DNA of 64,000 nt from Rhodococcus globerulus NBRC 14531. Lineage in GTDB: Bacteria > Actinomycetota > Actinomycetes > Mycobacteriales > Mycobacteriaceae. Positions 53,976 to 63,892 of this stretch are shown in pieces. Numbering within the stretch: position 1 is the first letter of the stretch; every line of letters starts with the position of its first letter. Below the pieces are notes generated by a model. That model made no database searches. It was not told where the DNA came from and saw nothing but the letters and a program-made list of their open reading frames with translations. The position numbers and the translations under genes were made by a program. The DNA is taken from contig NZ_BCWX01000001.1 in NCBI RefSeq assembly GCF_001894805.1, forward strand, positions 1,364,001 through 1,428,000, given 5' to 3'.

Positions 53976-54758
53976 CTACCTCAGGCGAGCAAGAACATCT
54001 TCGTGCAGCAAGCCGTTGGTGGCAACGGCACTGCCACCGTGCGGGCCACTCCCGCCGGCCAAGTCGGTGAAGGTTCCGCCGGCTTCGCGGATCAGCACGT
54101 CCAGAGCGGCGAGGTCCCACAGGGAAACCTCGGGTTCGGCAGCGATATCGACTGCACCTTCGGCGACGAGGCAGTACGAGAAGAAGTCTCCGTACCCGCG
54201 TACGCGCCACACGTGATCCGTGAGATCGATGAACTGATCGCGGATTCCGCGGTCCTTCCAGCCGGACAAGCTCGAAAAACTCAGGCTTGCGGATTCACTG
54301 CGGTCGACGGCGGACACCTCGATGCGTCGGGCGTCGCCGCCGTTGCAGGAGGTGAAGGCGCCCAAACCTGTTGCCGCCCACCAACGGCGGTTCAGTGCGG
54401 GCGCGCTGACGACACCGACGACGGGTACGCCGTCCTCGAGCAAACTGATCAGGGTCGCCCAGACCGGCACGTTGCGCACGAAGTTCTTGGTGCCGTCGAT
54501 CGGATCGACCACCCACTGCCGTCCCTCGAATACCGCGTCGCCGCCGAACTCTTCGCCCAGCACCGAGTCGCCCGGTCGAGCCTCGGACAAGCTCGCGCGC
54601 ACGGCGCGTTCGACGGCGAGGTCGGCGTCGGAGACCGGGGTGAGGTCGGGTTTGTCGTCCACTCGCAGATCGAGAGCGCCGAAGCGGGCGCGAGTGATCG
54701 CGTCGGCCTCGTCGGCGAGACGCAGGGCCAGAACAAGGTCGGAAGCGAGGTCGGTCAC
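53976..54758 (-). CDS. hisN: Inositol monophosphatase family; histidinol-phosphatase HisN-like (Rv3137-like)
   Basis: 260 residues from GTG 54758. Li+-sensitive phosphatase motifs: L-G-E-E-F-G-G near residue 67, D-P-I-D-G-T-K-N-F near 84 and W-D-L-A-A-L-D near 212, which bind the catalytic Mg2+ ions. In mycobacteria and corynebacteria the Rv3137-type member dephosphorylates histidinol phosphate. Position near fadE23/24 supports that identity; an inositol or other phosphatase role remains possible. Confidence 0.85.
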   Translation of the reverse strand: MTDLASDLVLALRLADEADAITRARFGALDLRVDDKPDLTPVSDADLAVERAVRASLSEARPGDSVLGEEFGGDAVFEGRQWVVDPIDGTKNFVRNVPVWATLISLLEDGVPVVGVVSAPALNRRWWAATGLGAFTSCNGGDARRIEVSAVDRSESASLSFSSLSGWKDRGIRDQFIDLTDHVWRVRGYGDFFSYCLVAEGAVDIAAEPEVSLWDLAALDVLIREAGGTFTDLAGGSGPHGGSAVATNGLLHEDVLARLR

Positions 54759-54819
54759 GGGTAGACAACTTACCGTCTTGCCCGCCCTGTCCCATCTACG
54801 CGCCCATCTGTGCGCCTAC

Positions 54820-55314
54820 CTACGCGGGCAGAACTTCGTTCAGCTTTCCGGTCGCCACATCGAAGACAAATCCGCGCAGTGAGGTCGTTGCAGTGATGAA
54901 CGGACTGCTCTCGATTCGGCGTAGCGATTGCCGTACGTCTTCGTCGACGTCGGGGAACGATTCGGGCGACCAGGACGGTTTGACGCCGATCTCGTCCTGG
55001 ATGGAGCGCTTGAAATCGTCGTCCGTGAACGTCAGCATTCCGCAGTCCGTGTGGTGGATGAGGATGATCTCGGTGGTGCCGAGGAGGCGCTGGCTGATGG
55101 CAAGCGACCGGATCTCGTCGTCGGTGACCACACCGCCGGCGTTGCGAATGACGTGTGATTCGCCTTCCTTGATGCCGAGGGCACGGTAGACGTCCAGACG
55201 GGCATCCATGCAGGCGAGAACGGCAACGTGTTTGCTCGGCGGCAGGGGGAGCGGTCCGGAGAATTGCTCGGCGTATGCGGCGTTGTTCTGTAGATATTCG
55301 TCGGTGACGGTCAT
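54820..55314 (-). CDS. Beta-class carbonic anhydrase (short form)
   Basis: 164 residues from ATG 55314. Zinc ligands C35 with the D-A-R dyad (L-A-C-M-D-A-R), then H88 and C91 of H-H-T-D-C-G; G-G-V-V-T-D-D follows the first site. This matches the Rv1284-like small beta-CA group. It interconverts CO2 and bicarbonate in the cytoplasm. It is divergent from prfB. Confidence 0.92.
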   Translation of the reverse strand: MTVTDEYLQNNAAYAEQFSGPLPLPPSKHVAVLACMDARLDVYRALGIKEGESHVIRNAGGVVTDDEIRSLAISQRLLGTTEIILIHHTDCGMLTFTDDDFKRSIQDEIGVKPSWSPESFPDVDEDVRQSLRRIESSPFITATTSLRGFVFDVATGKLNEVLPA

Positions 55315-55391
55315 GGATACACCTTTCTGGTTCGGGTCCTGATTCGAGTCGCGGTTATTGCAGGGTTTGGCACCCGGTAGCCTTGAGAACC

Positions 55392-56498
55392 GTGCATCCT
55401 GACGTAATTGCAGACCTGAACGCGCTCGACACCACCCTTCGCACCTGCGAGTCGGTCGTGGACGTCGAAGAGCTGCGTCGACGCATCGACGAGCTCGAAC
55501 ATCAGGCTGCCGATCCCGGCTTGTGGAACGACCAGGATCACGCTCAGCAAGTAACCAGCCAGCTGTCGCATGCCCAATCGGAGCTTCGTCGAATCGTGGC
55601 GCTGCGAGAGAGGCTCGACGAGATGCCGATTCTCTACGAATTGGCCGAGGACGAAGGCCCTGACGCGATTGCCGACGCCGACGCCGAACGTGCCAGCCTG
55701 CGCGAGGACATCGCGGCGATGGAAGTCAAGACCATGCTGTCCGGCGAGTACGACGAGCGTGACGCGCTGATCAACATCCGCTCCGGCGCAGGCGGCGTCG
55801 ACGCAGCGGACTGGGCCGAGATGCTAATGCGTATGTACATCCGTTGGGCGGAAAAGCACGACTACGGCGTCGAGGTCTACGACACGTCGTACGCCGAAGA
55901 AGCGGGACTCAAGAGCGCGACGTTCGCGATCAAGGGGCCGTACACCTACGGCACGCTGTCTGTGGAAATGGGCACGCACCGCCTGGTCCGGATCAGCCCG
56001 TTCGACAACCAGGGCCGCCGTCAGACGTCGTTTGCCGAGGTCGAGGTTCTGCCGGTCGTCGAGACTACCGACCACATCGAGATCAACGAGAACGACATCC
56101 GCGTCGATGTCTACCGTTCGTCCGGTCCGGGTGGTCAGTCCGTCAACACCACGGACTCCGCGGTTCGCCTTACACACATCCCGACGGGCATCGTCGTGAC
56201 GTGCCAGAACGAGAAGTCGCAGCTCCAGAACAAGGTGTCGGCGATGCGCGTCCTGCAGGCAAAGCTGCTGGCGGTCAAGCGTCTGGAAGAGCGAGCCGAG
56301 ATGGATGCGCTCAAGGGCGACAGCGGAAGCTCCTGGGGCAACCAGATGCGTTCGTACGTCCTGCACCCGTACCAGATGGTCAAGGACCTGCGCACCGAGT
56401 ACGAGGTCAACAACCCGTCCGCAGTGCTCGACGGTGACATCGACGGTTTCCTCGAGGCCGGCATTCGCTGGCGCATGAGCGAGAACCAGTCCGCATAA
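55392..56498 (+). CDS. prfB: Peptide chain release factor 2 (RF2)
   Basis: 368 residues from GTG 55392. The stop-codon recognition tripeptide S-P-F (R-I-S-P-F-D-N-Q near residue 202) identifies RF2 rather than RF1. The peptidyl-hydrolysis motif is [10 protein letters not shown] near 242. The frame is continuous: there is no in-frame UGA with a slippery site near codon 25, so the autoregulatory +1 frameshift of E. coli prfB is absent. Confidence 0.96.
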   Translation: MHPDVIADLNALDTTLRTCESVVDVEELRRRIDELEHQAADPGLWNDQDHAQQVTSQLSHAQSELRRIVALRERLDEMPILYELAEDEGPDAIADADAERASLREDIAAMEVKTMLSGEYDERDALINIRSGAGGVDAADWAEMLMRMYIRWAEKHDYGVEVYDTSYAEEAGLKSATFAIKGPYTYGTLSVEMGTHRLVRISPFDNQGRRQTSFAEVEVLPVVETTDHIEINENDIRVDVYRSSGPGGQSVNTTDSAVRLTHIPTGIVVTCQNEKSQLQNKVSAMRVLQAKLLAVKRLEERAEMDALKGDSGSSWGNQMRSYVLHPYQMVKDLRTEYEVNNPSAVLDGDIDGFLEAGIRWRMSENQSA

Positions 56499-56517
56499 GC
56501 GGCAACCGAAAGGCACG

Positions 56518-57402
56518 ATGACTTTTCTCAGACCTGGGCAGAACCTGCTCGATTGGCTCCAGAACCCTGGATTGTCGGTCCTCATGACCGTGCTCGGAGC
56601 GATGATCCTTGCTCGTTTGGTCAGTTGGGGCGGCAACAAGGTCACCGACCAGATCGACGCCAACTATCAGTTAGGTGACGCTCTGGTGCGGTCGGAGGCG
56701 ACCAAGCATCGTCACTCGGTCGCGCAGGTCATCACATGGGTGATCATCACGTTCATCTACGTGATCGCGACACTCAAGGTTCTCGACCAACTGAACCTGC
56801 CGATCGGCAGTTTGGTCGCACCGGCAACGGTGCTCGGCGCGGCACTGGGCTTTGGTGCGCAGCGCGTCGTGCAAGACATTCTGGCGGGCTTCTTCATCAT
56901 CACCGAACGCCAGTACGGATTCGGCGACACCGTGCGACTGGCGATCACTGGCTCGTCCGACGACGCCGAAGGTGTCATCGAGGACGTGACGTTGCGAGTC
57001 ACGCGAATGCGGAACGCCGACGGTGAAGTGATCACCGTTCCCAATGGTCAGATCGTGAAAGCGACCAACCTGTCCAAGGATTGGGCACGTGCGGTCATCG
57101 ACGTTCCGGTTCCCGCCACTGCCGATCTCAACCGCGTCAACGAGGTCTTGCGTCAGGTCGGCGTCGATGCAATGTCCGACCGTGGACTCAAGAAGCTTCT
57201 CCTGGACGAGCCGACGGTCATGGGCATCGAAAGCCTCGAAGTGGATCAAGTCAGCATTCGGATGGTGGCGCGCACGCTACCCGGCAAACAGTTCCAAGTC
57301 GGCCGGGCACTGCGTGTGCGAGTTGCCGCGGCACTGCGTCGACAAGGAATCACCGTCACGCCGGGACTTCATACGGGCGACATCGAGGAGGCGAGCGAAT
57401 GA
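56518..57402 (+). CDS. Small-conductance mechanosensitive channel (MscS family)
   Basis: 294 residues from ATG 56518. Three membrane helices; the pore helix region L-V-A-P-A-T-V-L-G-A-A-L-G-F-G-A-Q is near residue 98, followed by the MscS beta domain with T-V-P-N-G-Q near 174. Releases solutes on hypo-osmotic shock. It is 19 bases after prfB and overlaps the next start by 4 bases. Same position as Rv3104c. Confidence 0.88.
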   Translation: MTFLRPGQNLLDWLQNPGLSVLMTVLGAMILARLVSWGGNKVTDQIDANYQLGDALVRSEATKHRHSVAQVITWVIITFIYVIATLKVLDQLNLPIGSLVAPATVLGAALGFGAQRVVQDILAGFFIITERQYGFGDTVRLAITGSSDDAEGVIEDVTLRVTRMRNADGEVITVPNGQIVKATNLSKDWARAVIDVPVPATADLNRVNEVLRQVGVDAMSDRGLKKLLLDEPTVMGIESLEVDQVSIRMVARTLPGKQFQVGRALRVRVAAALRRQGITVTPGLHTGDIEEASE

Positions 57403-57884
57403 CCGAGCAGGAACCCCGGCGCGGTCTCGACCGGCTCATCCATCTCGACTGGATGCCGTCCCGCTTGTTCGGTGGCCGGATGCGGACGTCGACATTCATC
57501 TTGGTCGTGGCCTGGATCCTCGCCTACGTCGCCAACGCGTATCTCAACCCGGCGGAGCCAACCGTGGCCACGCCCGCGCCGGCCGCAGGATCGTCGGTGA
57601 CGGAGCCGTACACGCAGCCTCCGGTGGCGACAACGACAACAGCTGTCCCGGAATCTTCGACGCCTCCGTCCTCGGAATCGGTGCCGTCGACGACTGTGGT
57701 TCCCGGTTCAGCAACTCCCGGTTCAGCTCAGAGCGGTGTTTCGACGACGGTGACGACGACAGCACCGCCTCCAGGCCCTCCGGTCGGTAACTCCGGCAAC
57801 GAAAATTCCAACTCGGGCAATTCCAACAGCACAGTCACGACAATTCCGAGCACAACAGCCGCGACAACCAGTGGAGCCGGGTAA
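57399..57884 (+). CDS. Single-pass membrane protein with Pro/Thr/Ser-rich tail (Rv3103c-like)
   Basis: 161 residues from ATG 57399, coupled to the MscS stop by ATGA, with GAGGAG upstream. One membrane helix at about residues 32-46 (S-T-F-I-L-V-V-A-W-I-L-A-Y-V). The rest is a low-complexity Thr/Pro/Ser/Ala tail ending in repeated N-S-G-N units. Its orientation and function are unknown. Conserved position before ftsE suggests an envelope or division role (inference). Confidence 0.8.
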   Translation: MTEQEPRRGLDRLIHLDWMPSRLFGGRMRTSTFILVVAWILAYVANAYLNPAEPTVATPAPAAGSSVTEPYTQPPVATTTTAVPESSTPPSSESVPSTTVVPGSATPGSAQSGVSTTVTTTAPPPGPPVGNSGNENSNSGNSNSTVTTIPSTTAATTSGAG

Positions 57885-57948
57885 TACGGGCGCACTCGCC
57901 GCGCGTTGCTCCAAGGTCACTGTTCGATAACGGCTAGACTGGCTTGTT

Positions 57949-58638
57949 GTGATCAGCATGAAGAACGTGTCGAAGTCCTACAAGGCCTCCACCAGGCCGG
58001 CGCTCGACAATGTCAGTGTGGAGGTGGAAAAGGGGGAGTTCGTCTTCCTCATCGGCCCCTCCGGCTCTGGCAAGTCGACCTTCATGCGTCTGCTGCTGAA
58101 AATGGAGTCGCCGACGTCCGGTGACATCGAGGTCGCGGATTTCCACGTCAACAAGTTGTCGGCCCGTCGAGTTCCGAAGCTGCGGCAGGCCATGGGTTGC
58201 GTTTTCCAGGACTTCCGACTGCTGCAGCAGAAGACGGTGTCCGAGAATGTCGCGTTTGCGTTGGAAGTGATCGGTAAGCCACGCGACGTGATTGCGCGCA
58301 CCGTTCCCGAGGTCCTCGACATGGTCGGCCTCGCCGGCAAGGCCGATCGACTTCCGACCGAACTGTCCGGTGGCGAGCAGCAGCGCGTAGCCATCGCGCG
58401 CGCTTTCGTGAACCGGCCGCTGGTCCTCCTCGCCGACGAGCCAACCGGCAACCTCGATCCCGAGACCAGCCAGGACATCATGCTGCTGCTCGAGCGCATC
58501 AACCGCACCGGCACCACCGTCGTCATGGCCACTCACGACCACCACATCGTCGACTCGATGCGTCGACGAGTCATCGAACTCGATCTCGGCAAGGTCAGCA
58601 GAGACGAAGCGCGGGGTGTGTACGGCGTCGGCAGGTAA
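57949..58638 (+). CDS. ftsE: Cell division ATP-binding protein FtsE
   Basis: 229 residues from GTG 57949 (ATG 57958 is possible). Walker [10 protein letters not shown] near residue 36, Q-loop F-Q-D-F-R-L-L near 87, signature L-S-G-G-E-Q-Q-R near 140, Walker [12 protein letters not shown] near 160. With FtsX it couples division to peptidoglycan hydrolysis. Very close to the M. tuberculosis protein as I recall it. Confidence 0.95.
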   Translation: MISMKNVSKSYKASTRPALDNVSVEVEKGEFVFLIGPSGSGKSTFMRLLLKMESPTSGDIEVADFHVNKLSARRVPKLRQAMGCVFQDFRLLQQKTVSENVAFALEVIGKPRDVIARTVPEVLDMVGLAGKADRLPTELSGGEQQRVAIARAFVNRPLVLLADEPTGNLDPETSQDIMLLLERINRTGTTVVMATHDHHIVDSMRRRVIELDLGKVSRDEARGVYGVGR

Positions 58639-58720
58639 ACGCCGACTGCTCACCACTCGTCCGAACGCCCACCGGTAGCCGCGAAGCCGCCGATCATTCG
58701 AGAAGGAATCGGATTCCCCG

Positions 58721-59626
58721 ATGCGTGCCAGTTTTATTTTCAGCGAGGTCCTGACCGGCCTGCGCCGCAACATCACGATGACCATTGCCATGATCTTGAC
58801 GACCGCCATTTCGCTTGGACTCTTCGGCGGTGGCCTCCTCGTAGTTCAGATGGCCGGTAAGACGCAGCAAATCTTCCTCGAGCGCGTCGAGGTCCAGATC
58901 TTCCTGACCGACGACATTTCCGCCGCGGACCCCGGTTGCGAGCAGGAAATCTGCAGCACTCTGCGGCAGGAACTCGAGCAGACACCGTCCGTCGTCGCGG
59001 TTCAGTTCCTCAATCGCGACGACGCGGTGAAGGACGCGACCGAGCGAGTCTTCAAGGACCAACCCGAGTTGGCCGCACTGGTCAGCCCGGACAGCTTCCC
59101 GGCGTCGTTCAAGGTCAAGCTCAGCGACCCGGAACGATTCGGCGTCATCAACGACACGTTCGGTTCGCGGCCAGGCGTGGAAAGTGTTCTCAATCAGCGC
59201 GAGCTCGTCGACCGTCTCTTCAGCGTCCTCGGCGGTGTCCGCAATGCAGCCTTTGCGATCGCCGTCGTGCAGGCCATCGCCGCTATTCTGTTGATCGCCA
59301 ACATGGTTCAGATCGCGGCATTCACGCGTCGTACCGAGGTCAGCATCATGCGACTGGTGGGCGCAACACGCTGGTACACACAGCTTCCGTTCTTGCTCGA
59401 GGCAATTGTTGCAGCCTTGATCGGCGCGGTTCTGGCGATCGCCGGTCTCTTCACAGCAAAGAACCTTTTCATCGACGGAGTGCTGGCCGACGTCTACGAA
59501 GCCAACATCGTCGCCCGTATTTCGAACAGCGACATCCTGTTCGTCTCACCGTTCCTGGTCCTCGCAGGCGTGGGAATGGCAGCGATCACCTCGTATGTCA
59601 CGCTTCGTTTGTACGTGCGCGAGTAA
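58721..59626 (+). CDS. ftsX: Cell division permease-like protein FtsX
   Basis: 301 residues from ATG 58721. Four membrane helices: one near residues 20-42, then three in the C-terminal half. The extracytoplasmic loop (about 45-160) contains two cysteines (P-G-C-E-Q-E-I-C) as in the mycobacterial FtsX domain that binds a RipC-type hydrolase. It follows ftsE by 82 bases. Confidence 0.95.
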   Translation: MRASFIFSEVLTGLRRNITMTIAMILTTAISLGLFGGGLLVVQMAGKTQQIFLERVEVQIFLTDDISAADPGCEQEICSTLRQELEQTPSVVAVQFLNRDDAVKDATERVFKDQPELAALVSPDSFPASFKVKLSDPERFGVINDTFGSRPGVESVLNQRELVDRLFSVLGGVRNAAFAIAVVQAIAAILLIANMVQIAAFTRRTEVSIMRLVGATRWYTQLPFLLEAIVAALIGAVLAIAGLFTAKNLFIDGVLADVYEANIVARISNSDILFVSPFLVLAGVGMAAITSYVTLRLYVRE

Positions 59627-59706
59627 TTGGTTTGCACGGCCTTCTATGCTGAGAGCAAGAGTTGTTTGCATTATTGGGTAAGACAGCGGACTGAGAGGCC
59701 CGGACA

Positions 59707-60183
59707 GTGAAGGAAAAGGGCCGCAAGGTCATTGCGACCAATCGCAAAGCGCGTCACAACTACACGATCATCGACACCTACGAAGCGGGAATCGCGCTCG
59801 TGGGCACCGAGGTCAAGAGTTTGCGCGAAGGTAAGGCGTCACTCGTGGACGCGTTCGCAACCGTCGACAACGGTGAGGTGTGGCTTCGATCGCTGCACAT
59901 TCCGGAATACACGCAGGGCTCGTGGACCAACCACTCGCCGCGTCGGACCCGGAAGCTGTTGCTGCACAAGCGCGAGATCGAACACCTCGTAGGCAAGACC
60001 CGCGAGGGCAACCAGACGCTGGTTCCGTTGTCGATGTACTTCTCCGACGGCAAGGTCAAGGTCGAACTTGCTCTCGCGAAGGGTAAGCAGGACTACGACA
60101 AGCGTCAGGACATGGCCAAGCGCACCGCCGAGCGTGAGGTGACCCGCGAGCTGGGGCGTCGGATCAAGGGCATGCGCGGGTAG
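59707..60183 (+). CDS. smpB: SsrA-binding protein SmpB
   Basis: 158 residues from GTG 59707. The N-terminal [10 protein letters not shown], central G-T-E-V-K-S-L-R and the basic C-terminal tail ([10 protein letters not shown] to R-I-K-G-M-R-G) are diagnostic. It escorts tmRNA to stalled ribosomes. The tmRNA gene is 3.2 kb downstream, and prfB-ftsEX-smpB is the usual actinobacterial order. Confidence 0.96.
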   Translation: MKEKGRKVIATNRKARHNYTIIDTYEAGIALVGTEVKSLREGKASLVDAFATVDNGEVWLRSLHIPEYTQGSWTNHSPRRTRKLLLHKREIEHLVGKTREGNQTLVPLSMYFSDGKVKVELALAKGKQDYDKRQDMAKRTAEREVTRELGRRIKGMRG

Positions 60184-60197
60184 TAGTCGGCCTGATC

Positions 60198-60782
60198 TCA
60201 GCCGCGGCGGTCGGCCGGCGCAGCGCGTAGGTGTACTCGTTCACCTTGCTTGCCGAACAGGCTGATCACCTCGGCCGGGCGGCCGTCTGCGGCGCTGAAT
60301 CGGTGGGGGATATGAGTGTCGAACTCGGCGGCTTCACCCGCGCCCATGACAAAATCGCGATCACCGAGCTGTAGCCGGACCCGGCCCGACAGCACGTACA
60401 GCCACTCGTACCCTTCGTGAGTACCCGGCTCGCGGATGTCCTCGGTGGGCGCGAGGATCATCTTGTAGGCCTGGAGGTTTCCCGGCTGGCTGGTCAACGG
60501 AATGATCGTCATCGATCCGACCTTTTGCGGTTCTTCCCGCACCCGGGGGTCTGCGATCTTGCTGTTGACGACGTCGTCGAGCGGGACGCCGTGCGCTTTC
60601 GCAATCGGCAGCAGCAACTCCAAGTTGGCTCGGCGAGTTCCGGATTCGAGCCGCGACAGCGTGCTGACGTTGATGCCTGTCGCCTCGGAGAGATCGGTCA
60701 ACGTCATATCGGATTGCTGGCGCAGTGTGCGCAGACGCGGGCCGATTCCCGCGAGGACGGCGTCGAACGATGATTCGGTCAT
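60198..60782 (-). CDS. XRE-type regulator with C-terminal cupin sensor
   Basis: 194 residues from ATG 60782, with GGAAGA upstream. Helix-turn-helix at residues 12-65 (S-D-M-T-L-T-D-L-S-E-A-T-G-I-N-V-S-T-L-S-R-L-E), then a cupin fold (E-G-Y-E-W-L-Y-V-L-S-G-R near 124; P-H-R-F near 160). It is divergent from the flavoprotein at 60848 across 65 bases and probably regulates it. It converges with smpB. Confidence 0.9.
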   Translation of the reverse strand: MTESSFDAVLAGIGPRLRTLRQQSDMTLTDLSEATGINVSTLSRLESGTRRANLELLLPIAKAHGVPLDDVVNSKIADPRVREEPQKVGSMTIIPLTSQPGNLQAYKMILAPTEDIREPGTHEGYEWLYVLSGRVRLQLGDRDFVMGAGEAAEFDTHIPHRFSAADGRPAEVISLFGKQGERVHLRAAPADRRG

Positions 60783-60847
60783 TCTTCCATTTTGCCAAAT
60801 CAGCAATCATGTTTGTCAAGTTGGTGTTGCGATGCAATCCTGAATTC

Positions 60848-61837
60848 ATGACACAGACCTCTTACGACGCAGCAGACACCTACGACGTGGCAGTGATAGG
60901 AGGCGGCGCTGCCGGACTCAACGCCGCGATCATCCTCGGTCAAGCCCGCAGATCCGTTGTGGTTTTCGACAACGGCGCTCCGCGCAACGCAGCGGCAGAT
61001 CACATGAACGGATTCCTCTCTCGCGACAGGATGAATCCAGCCGAACTCCTCGCCATCGGACGCGACGAAGTCCGGAAATACGGTGGAGAGTTCCATGACG
61101 GGACCGTCGTGGCGGTCGAACGAGATGAAGCCTCCCGTGGGAGTGGATTCGCGATCACCCTTGCTGACGGCGCTCGAATCTCGGTGCGCAAAGTCCTGGT
61201 GGCGACAGGATTGACCGACAGGTTGCCGGATGAACTCAGTGCCTTCGGTGAGCGGTGGGGCCGCGACGTCCTGCACTGCCCGTACTGCCATGGATACGAC
61301 GTGCGTGATCAACCGTTGGGTGTCATTGCCAAGAGTGTCGAGTTCGCGATGCATCAGGCCCCGATGATCCGTCAATGGTCGGACGATGTGGTGCTGTTCC
61401 TCCATCGGATCGAGAATCTCAGCGCCGAGGACCGGGAAAAGCTTGCAGCGCTCAATATTTCGATCGTCGAAGGCGAGGTGGCAGCGCCAGTACTCGAGGA
61501 TGATCGTCTCGTTGGAGTGCAACTGGCCGACGGCAGAACTGTTGCGCGGTCGGCCATCTTTGTCGGAGGCGCAGTCACGATGGATCCGAACGATTTGATT
61601 CTGCGGTCTTTCGGCGCAGCGACGGCGGCGACGATGATGGGTGAGTTCGTCACCGTCGACATGATGGGTGCCACAAGCGTGTCCGGCGTCTTCGCGGCAG
61701 GCAACGTTGTCGATCCGGGTGCGCAGGTCATCATGGCCGCAGCAGCAGGCGCGAAGGCAGGAGCCGGAATCAACATGGCGCTTACGGCCGATGATCTGGA
61801 GGCGGCGTTGGCGCTCCGAGGTTCGATTTCTGCGTAG
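60848..61837 (+). CDS. NAD(P)/FAD oxidoreductase, thioredoxin-reductase-like
   Basis: 329 residues from ATG 60848; the frame continues upstream through the divergent regulator. FAD site V-I-G-G-G-A-A-G-L near residue 17, redox-active C-P-Y-C in H-C-P-Y-C-H-G-Y near 143, and a C-terminal A-G-N-V-V-D FAD segment near 284. The second nucleotide-binding motif is degenerate (G-V-I-A-K-S in place of G-x-G-x-x-A/G), so NADPH use is doubtful. It could be a gliotoxin-reductase-like disulfide oxidoreductase. Partner unknown. Confidence 0.83.
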   Translation: MTQTSYDAADTYDVAVIGGGAAGLNAAIILGQARRSVVVFDNGAPRNAAADHMNGFLSRDRMNPAELLAIGRDEVRKYGGEFHDGTVVAVERDEASRGSGFAITLADGARISVRKVLVATGLTDRLPDELSAFGERWGRDVLHCPYCHGYDVRDQPLGVIAKSVEFAMHQAPMIRQWSDDVVLFLHRIENLSAEDREKLAALNISIVEGEVAAPVLEDDRLVGVQLADGRTVARSAIFVGGAVTMDPNDLILRSFGAATAATMMGEFVTVDMMGATSVSGVFAAGNVVDPGAQVIMAAAAGAKAGAGINMALTADDLEAALALRGSISA

Positions 61838-61865
61838 CAGTTGGTTTTCTGCGTAGCGTGGTGTG

Positions 61866-63353
61866 ATGGATACGGTGCGAGTGTTGATCACAGGAGCTAC
61901 CGGCTACATCGGCGGGCGTCTGGCTCCCAGGTTGGTTACAGCGGGGCATCACGTCCGGGTGCTGGTACGCAGTCCTGAGAAGTTGCGCGATGTGCCGTGG
62001 CGCGAGTCCGTCGAGGTAGTTAAAGCTGACCTGAGTGACAAGGCATCCCTTGCAGGCGCTTTCGACGATATCGATGTTGTCTATTACCTTGTCCACGCCA
62101 TGGGCGGTGGTGGCTCGTTTTCCGATGTCGACAAGCGCAGCGCGGTGAATGTGGCCGAAGCGGCTGCGGCCGCTGGTGTTCGCAGAATCGTCTACCTCGG
62201 CGGACTGCATCCATCAAACGCAGAACTGTCGACGCATTTGAAGTCTCGGCTGGAAGTCGGCCGGATCCTGCTGGACTCTGCCGTTCCGACAGTCGTGTTC
62301 CAGGCCGGCGTGGTGATCGGTTCAGGTTCGGCCTCTTTCGAGATGGTTCGCCACCTGACCAATCGCCTGCCGGTGATGACCACACCGAAATGGGTGCACA
62401 ACAAGATTCAGCCGATTGCCGTGCGCGATGTACTCCATTACCTGGTGGCTGCAGCGGCCACGACCCCGGAGATCAACCGCCCATTCGATATCGGCGGACC
62501 CGACATCATGCAGTACGGCGAGATGATGAACGCCTACGCCGATGTTGCGGGGTTGGTGCGTCGGCGCATTGTCGTTTTGCCGGTCCTGACCCCGAGGCTC
62601 GCCGGTCTCTGGGTGGGGTTGGTCACGCCGATTCCACACGGGCTCGCAAGGCCGCTGATCGAGTCACTGCAGAACGATGCCGTTATGCACGATCACGACA
62701 TCGACGGTTTCATCCCGCCGCCCGAAAGCGGGCTCACCACGTATCGCGAAGCGGTACGGCTGGCTCTGCGCAAGATCGAGAACGGAGAGGTCGAGACTTC
62801 ATGGTCGGGTGCGACCATCGCCGGTGCACCGTCGGATCCTCTACCGTCTGATCCGGATTGGGCCGGTGAAACGGTGTACGTCGACCATCGTGAACGTGAT
62901 TGTGCCGCGGACCCGGAGACCTTGTGGAAGGTGGTCGAATCCATCGGCGGCGAGAACGGTTGGTACTCATTCCCTTTGGCCTGGGCAATTCGAGGATGGA
63001 TGGACCGAGCGGTGGGCGGCGTCGGGTTGCGACGGGGTCGGCGTGATCCGCGTCACCTCAATACCGGTGAAGCCCTGGACTTCTGGCGGGTCGAAGAAAT
63101 CGACAGAGGAAAGTTGCTGCGACTGCGGGCCGAAATGAAAGTCCCCGGTGGGGCGTGGTTGGAGCTGAGAGTTTCGGAGGGGCAGCGCGTCTCCGAAGGG
63201 CAAGGTGGTGGATCGCGTCTGGAGCAGCGCGCTGTATTTTTCCCGCGAGGCTTGGCTGGGCGACTGTACTGGTACTCGATCCTGCCGTTCCATGGCGTCG
63301 TTTTCGAGGGCATGATCACCAACATCACCAGCACAGCAGAACGCTCGATTTAA
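61866..63353 (+). CDS. NAD(P)H-binding SDR protein with DUF2867 C-terminal domain
   Basis: 495 residues from ATG 61866 (GTG 61863 is also possible). Atypical SDR domain with L-I-T-G-A-T-G-Y-I-G-G at residues 7-17 and Y-Y-L-V-H-A-M near 74. The C-terminal domain (from about residue 340) resembles SRPBCC/DUF2867, with F-P-L-A-W-A-I-R-G-W-M-D. A six-residue repeat R-V-S-E-G-Q occurs in tandem near 440. Substrate unknown; the family is common in mycolata. Confidence 0.82.
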   Translation: MDTVRVLITGATGYIGGRLAPRLVTAGHHVRVLVRSPEKLRDVPWRESVEVVKADLSDKASLAGAFDDIDVVYYLVHAMGGGGSFSDVDKRSAVNVAEAAAAAGVRRIVYLGGLHPSNAELSTHLKSRLEVGRILLDSAVPTVVFQAGVVIGSGSASFEMVRHLTNRLPVMTTPKWVHNKIQPIAVRDVLHYLVAAAATTPEINRPFDIGGPDIMQYGEMMNAYADVAGLVRRRIVVLPVLTPRLAGLWVGLVTPIPHGLARPLIESLQNDAVMHDHDIDGFIPPPESGLTTYREAVRLALRKIENGEVETSWSGATIAGAPSDPLPSDPDWAGETVYVDHRERDCAADPETLWKVVESIGGENGWYSFPLAWAIRGWMDRAVGGVGLRRGRRDPRHLNTGEALDFWRVEEIDRGKLLRLRAEMKVPGGAWLELRVSEGQRVSEGQGGGSRLEQRAVFFPRGLAGRLYWYSILPFHGVVFEGMITNITSTAERSI

Positions 63354-63381
63354 TTGGTATGACTTCCGTGCGGCAGCGCGT

Positions 63382-63387
63382 TATAGT
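63382..63387 (+). promoter_or_regulatory. Likely -10 element for ssrA
   Basis: TATAGT, an excellent -10, is about 33 bases before the mature tmRNA 5' end. A weak TGACTT (63360-63365) at 16-base spacing could be the -35. The transcript would need RNase P trimming. Confidence 0.5.
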
Positions 63388-63419
63388 AGGTAGCCCCACG
63401 AAAGACGCGGGGCACACAC

Positions 63420-63787
63420 GGGGCTGAACGGTTTCGACTGCGTGTGTTGAGTTAGGGGAAGCGTGTCGGTGCAGGCAAGAGACCACCGTAAGCGTCGCTG
63501 CAAACCTATAAGCGCCGATTCCAATCAGCGCGACTACGCTCTCGCTGCCTAAGTAGCGAAGCGTGTCTGTCAGCCCGGGGTTGCCCTCGACCCGGATCCT
63601 GGCATCAGCTAGAGGGCTTTACTGTTCGGCTCGGTCACGGAGTTGGATGGGACATCAAACAGTGACTGGGATCGTCATCCTGGCTTGTTCGCGAGACTGG
63701 GAGATCCAAGTAGAGACTTAGCGAACTGCACACGGAGAAGCCCTAGCGATTCAACGTAGGACCCGGGTTCAATTCCCGGCAGCTCCA
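63420..63787 (+). ncRNA. ssrA: tmRNA (transfer-messenger RNA)
   Basis: 368 bases. The 5' end GGGGCTG pairs with CAGCTCC (63780-63786), followed by discriminator A; CCA is not encoded. The T-arm GGTTCAATTCC is present near the 3' end. The resume codon GCC at 63514 opens the tag reading frame A-D-S-N-Q-R-D-Y-A-L-A-A, stopped by TAA at 63550-63552. This is the actinobacterial ALAA degron. Works with SmpB to rescue stalled ribosomes. Confidence 0.96.
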
Positions 63788-63791
63788 CAAA

Positions 63792-63840
63792 GAGGCAGGT
63801 CAGACACTCGGAAGCGGGTGTAGGGCCTGCCTCATTTTTA
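63792..63840 (+). terminator. Intrinsic terminator of ssrA
   Basis: Stem GAGGCAGG (63792-63799) with CCTGCCTC (63826-63833), an imperfect inner stem, then ATTTTTA. It follows the tmRNA 3' end by 5 bases. Confidence 0.8.
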
Positions 63841-63892
63841 TGCCCGACAATGGCCCGATCAACACTTAGGTATGCACCCTGCCCGTCACGCT

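Noticed and set aside
55392-55480. Possible programmed +1 frameshift in prfB
   Set aside because: The frame is continuous from GTG 55392 with no in-frame TGA or CTTTGA-like slip site.
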